From assembly GCA_017459945.1 (NCBI GenBank), contig JAFUBZ010000019.1:30952-94951 (forward strand): a stretch of 64,000 nucleotides of DNA. Direction: 5' to 3'. Origin of the DNA: Eubacterium sp. (GTDB taxonomy: Bacteria; Bacillota; Clostridia; Lachnospirales; Lachnospiraceae). Positions within the stretch are counted from its first letter, which is position 1; every line of letters starts with the position of its first letter. The notes under the pieces are model-generated. The model was given only the letters and a program-made list of their open reading frames with translations. It was not told the DNA's origin and searched no databases. Of the stretch, positions 52,929 to 59,966 are shown piece by piece. The translations under genes and the position numbers were made by a program.

Positions 52929-53591
52929 ATGAGGATAAAGAAATGGATGGCAGTATTGACAATAAGCGCTGTTATGGTTCTGGGCTTAAGTGCATGTGGC
53001 GGCAGCGGAGCAGCACCGGCAGAGGATGCAGGATCACAGGCTGTCACAGAACAGATGTCAGAAGCAGCGGATGAGGTTTCGGAAGAGGCTGTAGTTGATG
53101 CGACAGCGTATGGCTATGGAGGATCGGATCCTGTTGAAGCAGCAGCTTATCAGTACATGGTCGAGGAGATGAGCAAAAACTATGATGAAGCAGATGTCAG
53201 CATCCCGACCGTGACGATCGTGGCGGAAGATCTGACGAATGAAAATGATGTCGTTTGTTACGGGGATTTCTGGATAGATAATTACAACATTGAAGGAGAT
53301 ACACTGAAGTGTGTTTCCGGCGGAAATTATCCCGGTGTGATGCACATGAAAAAAGACGGCGAAGGATATGTGGTCGTCCGGATGGACCAGGTGGCAGACG
53401 GGGGAGACTTTGATCAGAGTGCCAAGGAACTGTTCGGCGATTATTATGAGGACTTCATGACTGTCTACAGCGACAGCGATGCACGCGATGAACTTCGCAG
53501 GATTACCGTGACAGATTATGTTCATTTTAATGGTCTCTCCGTTACACAGTTCCAGGATGAAGGCTGGGACCCGGTAGAACTGTATCAGTAA
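52929..53591 (+). CDS. Lipoprotein of unknown function
   Basis: A 220-residue secreted lipoprotein. The signal (MAVLTISAVMVLGLSAC) has a lipobox Cys near residue 22, followed by an Ala/Glu-rich linker. The mature part (~residues 60-215) is acidic, with YQYMVEEMSKNYDEADVSIP and an FGDYYEDFM stretch; it resembles small NTF2-like or DUF lipoproteins of Clostridia but I do not recognise a named family. ATG 52929 has TGGAGGA upstream. It has its own spacing from both neighbours and a plausible single-gene layout. Confidence 0.75.
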   Translation: MRIKKWMAVLTISAVMVLGLSACGGSGAAPAEDAGSQAVTEQMSEAADEVSEEAVVDATAYGYGGSDPVEAAAYQYMVEEMSKNYDEADVSIPTVTIVAEDLTNENDVVCYGDFWIDNYNIEGDTLKCVSGGNYPGVMHMKKDGEGYVVVRMDQVADGGDFDQSAKELFGDYYEDFMTVYSDSDARDELRRITVTDYVHFNGLSVTQFQDEGWDPVELYQ

Positions 53592-53666
53592 ACCTGATGA
53601 TCAGGATACTCGGTTGGACACCTCATCACAATGGTTATATAAAGTGGAAAAAGAGAGCGGTTGATC

Positions 53667-54602
53667 ATGAAAAAGAGAACATTAGAGAAATATTTTGTGG
53701 CGATCTGCCAGATGGATTCACAGAATGACAAGCATCAGAACCTGAAGGATGCGGAAAATATGGTTCGGGAAGCTTCTGAAAAAGGAGCAGATCTTGTTGT
53801 GTTTCCGGAAAACATGAATTACATGGGAAAAGGATACCGCTATCAGGCAGAACCGATCCCGGGGCCGACAACCGATTTCCTGACAGCACTTGCAAAAGAG
53901 CATGGTGCCTGGATATTGACCGGAAGTATTCCGGAGACAGAGTTGAATGATCCAGCTGGACAAGAACCGACTTCTGCGGAAAAGAACGCCGGCGGGCAAA
54001 AACCGGTGTCTGCTGATATGGATGCCGGCAAACCAAAACCGAAGAATTCTCTGGTGCTGATCGATCCTACAGGTAATATCTGTTGCAAATACAGCAAGCT
54101 GCATCTGTTTGATGTAGATCTGGAAGACGGCAGTTCCTTCCGGGAGTCGGACACTGCTACACAAGGAGAAGATATCGTAGTTTGTGATACGGAACTGGGA
54201 CGGCTTGGGTTTACGATCTGTTATGATCTTCGATTTGGGGAACTGTATCGGCTGCTGTCCCTGGCCGGTGCAAAGGTGATCTTTGTACCTGCTTGCTTTG
54301 CGATGCAGACCGGGCGGGCGCACTGGGAAGTCTTGCTCCGGGCGCGAGCAATTGAAAACGGTGTCTATATCGTGGCTTGCAACCAGATTGGGGAGAAGCA
54401 TAACATGACAGCCTACGGACATTCGATGGTGATCGATCCGTGGGGCAGGATCATCGCGCAGGCAGAAGACAAACCGGGCGTCCTGATGGCAGAGATCGAT
54501 CTTTCGGAGATTGAAAAGGTGCGCGCCCAGATCCCGTCGCTCGCGAACCGGCGCGGTGATCTGTATGAATTGCTTGGGAATGTAACAGTTTTTGAGGCGT
54601 AG
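53667..54602 (+). CDS. Carbon-nitrogen hydrolase (nitrilase/omega-amidase Nit-like) with tandem insertion
   Basis: A 311-residue nitrilase-superfamily amidase. The catalytic triad is recognisable: Glu in VVFPENMNYMGK, Lys in YSKLHLFDVD and Cys in TICYDLRFGELYR. It resembles omega-amidase/deaminated-glutathione amidases. Residues ~95-125 hold an insertion made of two 12-residue repeats (GQEPTSAEKNAG and GQKPVSADMDAG), followed by KPKPKN. This lies between core strands and is not usual in the family. The gshA gene at 14.5-15.8 kb would offer a source of gamma-glutamyl substrates, a weak link. ATG 53667 has AGAGAGCGG upstream. Confidence 0.82.
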   Translation: MKKRTLEKYFVAICQMDSQNDKHQNLKDAENMVREASEKGADLVVFPENMNYMGKGYRYQAEPIPGPTTDFLTALAKEHGAWILTGSIPETELNDPAGQEPTSAEKNAGGQKPVSADMDAGKPKPKNSLVLIDPTGNICCKYSKLHLFDVDLEDGSSFRESDTATQGEDIVVCDTELGRLGFTICYDLRFGELYRLLSLAGAKVIFVPACFAMQTGRAHWEVLLRARAIENGVYIVACNQIGEKHNMTAYGHSMVIDPWGRIIAQAEDKPGVLMAEIDLSEIEKVRAQIPSLANRRGDLYELLGNVTVFEA

Positions 54603-54914
54603 AAGAGGTCGTCAGCGCTCTTTTACAGTATGATCAATAGAATCTTGTTTATATGCTGTAATTGTGGCAAACATTTACAGTACAAATAATAGATATTGAT
54701 AATAATACTGTAATCACATCATAAATTTGCAGTATCAATAACAGTAGTTTGTATTTAAACTGTAATCGCATCATAAATTTACAGTATCAATAACAGAAGG
54801 AAACATTTAAACTGTAAATGCTGCTTGAGATTACAGTTTAAACAATGGACACTCAAATCTATACTGAAATCGTGCTTTGGAATTGCAGTATAAAAATAAA
54901 GTGTATGGATTTAT
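54603..54914. repeat. Array of six diverged 52-bp tandem repeats
   Basis: Units begin at 54603, 54655, 54707, 54759, 54811 and 54863. Each carries TTRCAGT at unit positions 21-27, and five of six start with ACTGTAA or a near form; the two motifs are inverted repeats of each other. The two central units are 80 percent alike; the outer ones are diverged. The array begins right after the nitrilase stop and ends ~70 bases before a promoter. No protein-coding gene is seen in 54603-55105. Confidence 0.7.
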
Positions 54915-54980
54915 ATTGCAAATTCAGCGATTACTCATGCGTACAATCAAAAATATCTAATGATGTTTCCAAAAGATACG

Positions 54981-55041
54981 TTGACAACTCGTCTTATCGT
55001 GCTATAATAAGAACAAACATATGAACAAGTGCTCATATGTT
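54981..55041 (+). promoter_or_regulatory. Heavy-metal operon promoter with 12-2-12 ArsR/SmtB operator
   Basis: TTGACA (54981-54986) and TATAAT (55003-55008) are 16 bases apart. Just downstream, AACATATGAACA (55016-55027), AG, TGCTCATATGTT (55030-55041) form an inverted repeat with one mismatch, of the type bound by SmtB/CadC/ZiaR repressors. The operator would cover the transcription start. The CadC/ArsR gene at 57.4 kb is the likely regulator. Confidence 0.8.
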
Positions 55042-55105
55042 TAAGTTAAAACATCAAACAGCTCAATAACATATGGCGGCAATCCGCCAAAGGGAGATTT
55101 TTATT

Positions 55106-55324
55106 ATGAAAAAAACATACAAGATCGAAGTGGACTGCGCAAACTGTGCAGCCAAGATGGAAGAAGCAGTTAAGAAAACGGAAGGTGTCAAAGACTGCAC
55201 TGTAAATTTCATGGCACTGAAGATGAAGGTGGAGTTTGAAGACGGCGCAGATGTAGATTCCGTGATGCAGTCGGCGCTGAAGGCGTGCCGTAAGGTTGAA
55301 TCGGACTGCGAGATCTTTTTATAG
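55106..55324 (+). CDS. Heavy-metal-associated (HMA) domain protein
   Basis: A 72-residue ferredoxin-like metallochaperone. The CxxC metal site is in VDCANCAAKMEEAV (residues ~10-23), and VNFMALKMKVEFEDG follows the beta-alpha-beta pattern. It likely delivers metal ions to the ATPase encoded next, which has no HMA domain of its own. The start is ATG 55106 with AAAGGGAG upstream; a longer frame from 55073 overlaps the leader. The gene is the first of an operon behind the ArsR/SmtB-type operator. Confidence 0.88.
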   Translation: MKKTYKIEVDCANCAAKMEEAVKKTEGVKDCTVNFMALKMKVEFEDGADVDSVMQSALKACRKVESDCEIFL

Positions 55325-55335
55325 AAGAAACAGGG

Positions 55336-55362
55336 ATGCTGCGCCATATGGCGCAGCATTTT
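55336..55362 (+). terminator. Perfect 24-base palindromic hairpin after the HMA gene
   Basis: ATGCTGCGCC-ATAT-GGCGCAGCAT (55336-55359) is a perfect hairpin, followed by only TTTT. It may reduce read-through so that the chaperone is made in excess over the ATPase. Confidence 0.65.
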
Positions 55363-55374
55363 GATTTAAAATGC

Positions 55375-55435
55375 AACTGTTCAGACCATTTCATCAAAAT
55401 TTTGCGAATGAAGGGCAGAGGTGACCTGAACAGTT
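55375..55435 (+). other. Long-range inverted repeat before the ATPase gene
   Basis: AACTGTTCAG (55375-55384) and CTGAACAGTT (55426-55435) are perfect complements 41 bases apart, ending 28 bases before the ATPase start. They could fold the leader RNA and affect translation. Confidence 0.4.
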
Positions 55436-55463
55436 CTTTGAAAAGAAAGCAGATGAGTACATC

Positions 55464-57332
55464 ATGAGTAAGAAACAAAAGACAGTTCTGATCAGGATCA
55501 TTATTGCGGCAATTCTGATGGTCGTATTCGCTTTGCTGCCGGTCACAGGGACGGCAAGGCTTTTGCTTTTTCTGATTCCATACATCCTGATCGGATATGA
55601 CATTTTAAAAAAAGCAGGAAAAGGTATCTTAAACCGCCAGGTCTTCGATGAGAACTTCCTGATGGCGGTGGCGACGATCGGTGCGATCATTCTGGGAGAA
55701 TACACGGAAGGTGTGGCCGTTATGCTGTTCTATCAGATCGGCGAGCTGTTCCAGAGTATGGCAGTTGGAAAGAGCCGCAGAAATATCGCGGATCTGATGG
55801 ATATCTGCCCGGATTATGCATATTTGCTGACAGAGGACGGAGAGATCGAAGAAACCGATCCGGAGGACGTGGAGCCCGGAAGTATCATTGTCGTAAAACC
55901 GGGAGAGAAGATCCCAATCGACGGTGTGATCATCGAAGGAGAGGCGTCGCTTGATACACGCGCACTGACGGGTGAGAGCCTGCCGCGTCATGGACAGGCA
56001 GGGGATGAAGTGATCAGCGGCTGCATCAGCATGGACGGCATGTTAAAGATCCGGACGACAAAGGAATTTTGTGATTCTACCGTATCCAAAATCCTTGAGC
56101 TTGTCGAAGAGTCCGGTATGCGCAAATCCAAACCGGAGAACTTTATCACGCGGTTTGCAAGATACTATACACCGGTCGTCTGTTACGGTGCGCTGGCGCT
56201 GGCGGTTGTACCGCCGCTTGTGCGGATGGGATTTTTGCATCTGGCGCCAGAGTGGACAGAATGGATCTACCGTGCGCTGACGTTCCTTGTAATCAGCTGC
56301 CCGTGCGCACTTGTGATCAGCATCCCGCTTTCGTTTTTTGCCGGAATCGGCTGTGCGAGCAGCAACGGCATTCTGGTCAAGGGGTCGAATTATCTGGAAT
56401 TGTTATCCAATACAAAAACAGTCGTGTTTGACAAGACCGGAACGATGACGGAAGGCGTTTTTGAAGTGACAGATGTCGTGCCGCAGGAAGGCTTTTCGAC
56501 AAAAAAGCTTTTGGAATATGCGGCGCATGCGGAGCAGTATTCTTCACATCCGATCAGCCTGAGCTTAAGAAAGGCATTTGGCAAAGAAATCATGCCTTCC
56601 CGCGTTTCTGATGTGCAGGAGCATGGCGGAGCAGGCGTCGTGGCGCTGGTAGACGGCATCCGCGTCGCTGCGGGAAATGAACGCCTGATGAAAGCAGAAG
56701 GTCTGCAGCCTGATCCGGTTGAAAAGGCAGGTACGGTCGTGCACCTGGCAGTCGACCGGGCTTATGCAGGTTATATCCTGATCTCAGACCGGATCAAGAA
56801 GACAGCAAAAGAGGCGATCGCGGGACTCAAAAACAGCGGTGTGACACATACCGTGATGCTGACAGGTGATAACAGAAATACTGCTGAAGCAGTTGCGAAA
56901 GAGCTCGGTGTGGATGAAGTGCACAGCGAGCTGCTCCCGGCTGACAAGGTTGACATGGTCGAACGGCTGCTGCAAAATCAGAGCAGCAAGGAAGTTCTGG
57001 CATTTGTCGGAGACGGGATCAACGACGCACCGGTTCTTTCGAGAGCAGACATCGGAATCGCAATGGGGGCACTCGGTTCAGACGCAGCGATTGAGTCGGC
57101 AGATATTGTTTTGATGGATGATGATCCGGCCAAGATCGTGAAAGCGATCCGGATCTCTGCAAAATGTCTGCGGATCGTCTATCAGAACATCTGGTTTGCG
57201 ATCGGCGTGAAGATGGTCTGCCTGGTGCTCGGGGCACTCGGTATCGCCAATATGTGGGCGGCGATTTTTGCGGATGTCGGTGTCATGGTGATCGCAGTGT
57301 TAAACGCGATCCGGGCGCTGCGTGTAAGATAA
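55464..57332 (+). CDS. cadA: P1B-type heavy-metal ATPase (Zn/Cd/Pb type)
   Basis: A 622-residue metal-transporting P-type ATPase. Motifs are TGES (phosphatase), the membrane SCPCALVISIPLSFF metal site, DKTGTMTEG (phosphorylated Asp), the HP-type segment SSHPISLS and GDGINDAP. The Asp in the last helix (FADVGVMVIAVLNAIRAL) supports the P1B-2, Zn/Cd/Pb, group. There is no N-terminal HMA domain; the chaperone gene upstream supplies one. About eight helices are predicted. ATG 55464 has only a weak ribosome-binding site (AAAGC), so the leader structure may limit expression. A CadC/ArsR gene follows. Confidence 0.9.
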   Translation: MSKKQKTVLIRIIIAAILMVVFALLPVTGTARLLLFLIPYILIGYDILKKAGKGILNRQVFDENFLMAVATIGAIILGEYTEGVAVMLFYQIGELFQSMAVGKSRRNIADLMDICPDYAYLLTEDGEIEETDPEDVEPGSIIVVKPGEKIPIDGVIIEGEASLDTRALTGESLPRHGQAGDEVISGCISMDGMLKIRTTKEFCDSTVSKILELVEESGMRKSKPENFITRFARYYTPVVCYGALALAVVPPLVRMGFLHLAPEWTEWIYRALTFLVISCPCALVISIPLSFFAGIGCASSNGILVKGSNYLELLSNTKTVVFDKTGTMTEGVFEVTDVVPQEGFSTKKLLEYAAHAEQYSSHPISLSLRKAFGKEIMPSRVSDVQEHGGAGVVALVDGIRVAAGNERLMKAEGLQPDPVEKAGTVVHLAVDRAYAGYILISDRIKKTAKEAIAGLKNSGVTHTVMLTGDNRNTAEAVAKELGVDEVHSELLPADKVDMVERLLQNQSSKEVLAFVGDGINDAPVLSRADIGIAMGALGSDAAIESADIVLMDDDPAKIVKAIRISAKCLRIVYQNIWFAIGVKMVCLVLGALGIANMWAAIFADVGVMVIAVLNAIRALRVR

Positions 57333-57393
57333 GCATATTTTTCTGACCTATATATACCAAGTGACAAAAGTATTAAATACAGTGGGGAAACAG

Positions 57394-57756
57394 ATGATGA
57401 AAACAAATGAACTCGAGACCTGTGAAGTAAGAGAATTACATGAAGATGCGCTTAAGTTCGTGCAGGCACATATGCCGGAGGAAGACAGCCTGTATGACCT
57501 GGCGGAATTGTTTAAGGTGTTTGGAGACTCCACCAGGATCCGCATCCTGTTTGTGCTGTTTGAAGCAGAGGTCTGCGTCTGCGATCTGGCAGAAGCGCTT
57601 GGCATGACGCAGTCTGCGATCTCGCATCAGCTTCGTATCCTGAAGCAGAACAAGCTGGTAAAAAACAGGAGGGAAGGAAAGCAGGTGTTTTATTCCCTTG
57701 CGGATGAACATGTCAGAACGATCATCGGACAGGGCATGGAGCATCTGGGCTGCTAG
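57394..57756 (+). CDS. ArsR/SmtB-family metal-sensing repressor (CadC-like)
   Basis: A 120-residue winged-helix repressor. The Cys site of CadC/ArsR is present: ELETCEV near the N-terminus and EVCVCDLAEALG in helix 3; the alpha5 site Asp-x-His (DEH) and a His 11 residues later are also present, so it has the hallmarks of a Cd/Pb/Zn sensor. The recognition helix is TQSAISHQLRIL. It is encoded after the ATPase and is the candidate for the 12-2-12 operator at 55016-55041. The start could be ATG 57394 or ATG 57397; GTGGGGA precedes. Confidence 0.92.
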   Translation: MMKTNELETCEVRELHEDALKFVQAHMPEEDSLYDLAELFKVFGDSTRIRILFVLFEAEVCVCDLAEALGMTQSAISHQLRILKQNKLVKNRREGKQVFYSLADEHVRTIIGQGMEHLGC

Positions 57757-57866
57757 GGAATCGTATCCGAAAGCAGAAGCAGTGAGCGTGAAGCGGAGAG
57801 AAAACAGATAGCAAACGACAAGACCCGGAAGAGGGACTGAAATACAGGAGATGGGAGAACGAAAAG

Positions 57867-58595
57867 ATGTATTGTTTATATAACAGGGAAGAGATCGGCT
57901 ATACGCAGGAGGACTGGCTTCGTCATTTTGAAGCGCATGATGAAAACCGCCTGCAGCCGGATTTTTCTAAGGAACCGGATCTGACGGAGGAACAGGCACT
58001 GATGATCTTTCCGTCCATCCAGGCGTTTCAGATGGGAGAGCGCTCGGACGGTGTGCATCTGATGAAGGAAGTCAGACGCTATGTGGACCGCTCCGGTGAC
58101 CGGACCTATCTGGAGTGTATGAAATGGTTCATCCGGGAAGAAAACTGGCATTCCGTATATCTGAAAAAGTACCTGGATTGTTATCAGGTGCCGGATATGG
58201 AGATCTCGGTTCTGGATCAGTGTTTCCGTGAACTGCGCCGGTTTGGCGGCCTGAAGGGTGAGATCATGGTCCTGGCAACTGCGGAGATCATCGCACTGTC
58301 CTATTACAGAGCGCTTGCTGCCTGTGTGAAATCGCCGGCATTAAAACAGATCTGCCGGCAGATGCTTGTGGATGAACTGCCGCATATCATCTTTCAGGGT
58401 CAGACACTCGGAAGACTGGGCTTTGGCAGATGCGAGGAGCTGATCGCAGTCGGTCTGATGGAAAGTGTGATCGCGGCGACGTGGATCCCGTTCCGGAAGG
58501 TATTCCTGACAGGCGGATATGATCTGGAGTCCTATGCAAAGGAGTGTCTGGGATATTTGAAGCAGATGATGAACATTGCACAGGCAAAAAGTTAA
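57867..58595 (+). CDS. Ferritin-like-fold protein, unknown function
   Basis: A 242-residue largely helical protein. It has EENWHS near residues 90-97, TAEIIALSYY near 137 and VDELPHI near 170, the Glu...ExxH pattern of diiron ferritin-like proteins. A C-terminal GGYDLESYAKECLGYL completes it. I do not recognise a specific family. The gene follows the CadC-like repressor after 110 bases, in the same direction, and ends with a hairpin; whether it belongs to the metal operon is unclear. ATG 57867 has AGATGGGAG upstream. Confidence 0.7.
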   Translation: MYCLYNREEIGYTQEDWLRHFEAHDENRLQPDFSKEPDLTEEQALMIFPSIQAFQMGERSDGVHLMKEVRRYVDRSGDRTYLECMKWFIREENWHSVYLKKYLDCYQVPDMEISVLDQCFRELRRFGGLKGEIMVLATAEIIALSYYRALAACVKSPALKQICRQMLVDELPHIIFQGQTLGRLGFGRCEELIAVGLMESVIAATWIPFRKVFLTGGYDLESYAKECLGYLKQMMNIAQAKS

Positions 58596-58601
58596 AAACA
58601 G

Positions 58602-58620
58602 GCGTTTTTTCAAAAAACGC
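58602..58620 (+). terminator. Hairpin after the ferritin-like gene
   Basis: GCGTTTTTTCAAAAAACGC is a perfect 19-base palindrome. It lacks a T-run after the stem but ends the upstream unit just before the rpsF promoter. Confidence 0.6.
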
Positions 58621-58622
58621 TC

Positions 58623-58739
58623 TTGAAGCACGGGTGGTGTTGTGGTACAATAACCACTCGTGATATATTTTATGCTGCGAAATGCAGCAGTCCTTGCTCC
58701 TGTAATGCAGGGGCCAAATGACCAAAAGGAGGGTAAAGC
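58623..58739 (+). promoter_or_regulatory. rpsF promoter and structured leader
   Basis: TTGAAG (58623-58628) and TACAAT (58646-58651) are 17 bases apart. The ~85-base leader has hairpins (CTGC...GCAG and GCTCCTG...CAGGGGC). Leaders of rpsF in many bacteria bind S6:S18; whether this one matches that motif needs a covariance search. AAAGGAGGG is at 58724-58732. Confidence 0.65.
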
Positions 58740-59030
58740 ATGAACAAGTATGAATTGGCATTGATCGTAAGTGCCAAAATCGAGGACGAAGCCAGAGCGG
58801 CTGTTGTAGAAAAAGCAAAAGGCTACATCGAGCGCTTCGGCGGTGTTGTGACAGAAGTAGAGGAATGGGGAAAGAAAAAGCTCGCTTATGAGATTCAGAA
58901 GATGAGCGAAGGTTTCTACTACTTCATCCAGTTTGATGCAAATCCGGAAGTCCCGGCTGAGCTTGAGCAGAATGTCAGAATCATGGACCATGTTCTCCGT
59001 TTCCTTGTCGTCAGAAAAGACGAAGCATAA
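58740..59030 (+). CDS. rpsF: 30S ribosomal protein S6
   Basis: A 96-residue S6 protein that pairs with S18 on the small subunit. It begins NKYELALIVSAKIEDE and has the GKKKLAYEIQK core and the YFIQFDANPEVPAELEQN segment (cited as 18). The 58740 start has a strong ribosome-binding site. It opens the standard rpsF-ssb-rpsR operon. Confidence 0.97.
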   Translation: MNKYELALIVSAKIEDEARAAVVEKAKGYIERFGGVVTEVEEWGKKKLAYEIQKMSEGFYYFIQFDANPEVPAELEQNVRIMDHVLRFLVVRKDEA

Positions 59031-59048
59031 GAAAGGAAAGGTATTTTC

Positions 59049-59519
59049 ATGAACAAGGTTATTTTGATGGGTCGTTTGACCAGAGATCCGGAGATCCGTT
59101 ATTCACAGGGTGAGCAGGCAACAGCAGTTGCACGTTACACGATTGCGGTTGACCGCAGATTTAGAAGAAACAATGACGGACAGAATGCGGATTTTATCGG
59201 CTGCGTAGCATTTGGACGCCAGGCTGAGTTTGCAGAGAAGTATCTGCATAAGGGCATCAAGATCGCCCTGACAGGTCGGATCCAGACAGGCAGCTACACC
59301 AACAGAGACGGTCAGAAGGTTTATACCACAGATGTGATCGTTGAAGAGCAGGAGTTTGCTGAGAGCAAGCAGGCGAGCGAGCAGAATGCGGGTGGTTTCA
59401 TTCCGCAGGAGCCGGCGCAGGCAGCTTCTCCGGTACAGGCACCGACGCCGACTGCTGATATTGGTGATGGGTTTATGAATATCCCGGATGGGATCGATGA
59501 AGAATTACCGTTTAACTAA
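59049..59519 (+). CDS. ssb: Single-stranded DNA-binding protein
   Basis: A 156-residue SSB. The OB fold starts [18 protein letters not shown] and includes [18 protein letters not shown] and [12 protein letters not shown]. The C-terminal linker is Pro/Ala/Gln-rich (~residues 110-140), and the acidic tip DGIDEELPF is the protein-interaction tail. It lies 18 bases after rpsF and 14 before rpsR. Confidence 0.97.
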   Translation: MNKVILMGRLTRDPEIRYSQGEQATAVARYTIAVDRRFRRNNDGQNADFIGCVAFGRQAEFAEKYLHKGIKIALTGRIQTGSYTNRDGQKVYTTDVIVEEQEFAESKQASEQNAGGFIPQEPAQAASPVQAPTPTADIGDGFMNIPDGIDEELPFN

Positions 59520-59533
59520 GGAGGAAAATCATC

Positions 59534-59782
59534 ATGGCATATAGAGAGAACAAAGGTGGCTACAAAAAGGGTGGCCGCAGAAGAAGAAAAGTCTGTGTAT
59601 TCTGCGGAAAAGACAATGTGATCGATTACAAAGATACCGCAAAGCTTCGCAAGTATATTTCCGAGCGTGGAAAGATCCTGCCGCGTCGTGTAACAGGAAA
59701 CTGCGCAAAGCACCAGAGAGCGATCACTGTTGCGATCAAGAGAGCCCGCCACGTAGCGCTGATGCCTTACGTACAGGACTAA
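59534..59782 (+). CDS. rpsR: 30S ribosomal protein S18
   Basis: An 82-residue S18. It has [14 protein letters not shown], with a pair of Cys that suggests the zinc-type (C+) paralogue, and [21 protein letters not shown] 59534 follows AAGGAGG. It closes the rpsF-ssb-rpsR operon and a terminator follows. Confidence 0.97.
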   Translation: MAYRENKGGYKKGGRRRRKVCVFCGKDNVIDYKDTAKLRKYISERGKILPRRVTGNCAKHQRAITVAIKRARHVALMPYVQD

Positions 59783-59795
59783 TCAGTATTTCGAA

Positions 59796-59825
59796 GGACT
59801 GCTGTTTTCGGACAGCAGTCCTTTT
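59796..59825 (+). terminator. rpsR terminator
   Basis: GGACTGCTGT (59796-59805) and ACAGCAGTCC (59812-59821) are perfect arms around TTTCGG, followed by TTTT. Confidence 0.85.
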
Positions 59826-59867
59826 CTGTGCGATAAAGTCGGTCGCAATAGGAACGATTTAAAACAG

Positions 59868-59896
59868 TTGTTAGAAATGCCGGAATATGCTATAAT
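59868..59896 (+). promoter_or_regulatory. gdpP promoter
   Basis: TTGTTA (59868-59873) and TATAAT (59891-59896) have 17 bases between them. The leader then holds a CCTGTA/TACAGG hairpin (59922-59938 region) before the gene. Confidence 0.75.
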
Positions 59897-59966
59897 ATTT
59901 GCCACTCACAACCTGTATTTCGTACAGGGGTATTCGTGCGCATAGAATTGCGTATAGGAGGACGAG

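Noticed and set aside
54603..54914. CRISPR array
   Set aside because: There are no identical repeats separated by unique spacers and no cas genes; the 52-bp units are diverged along their whole length.
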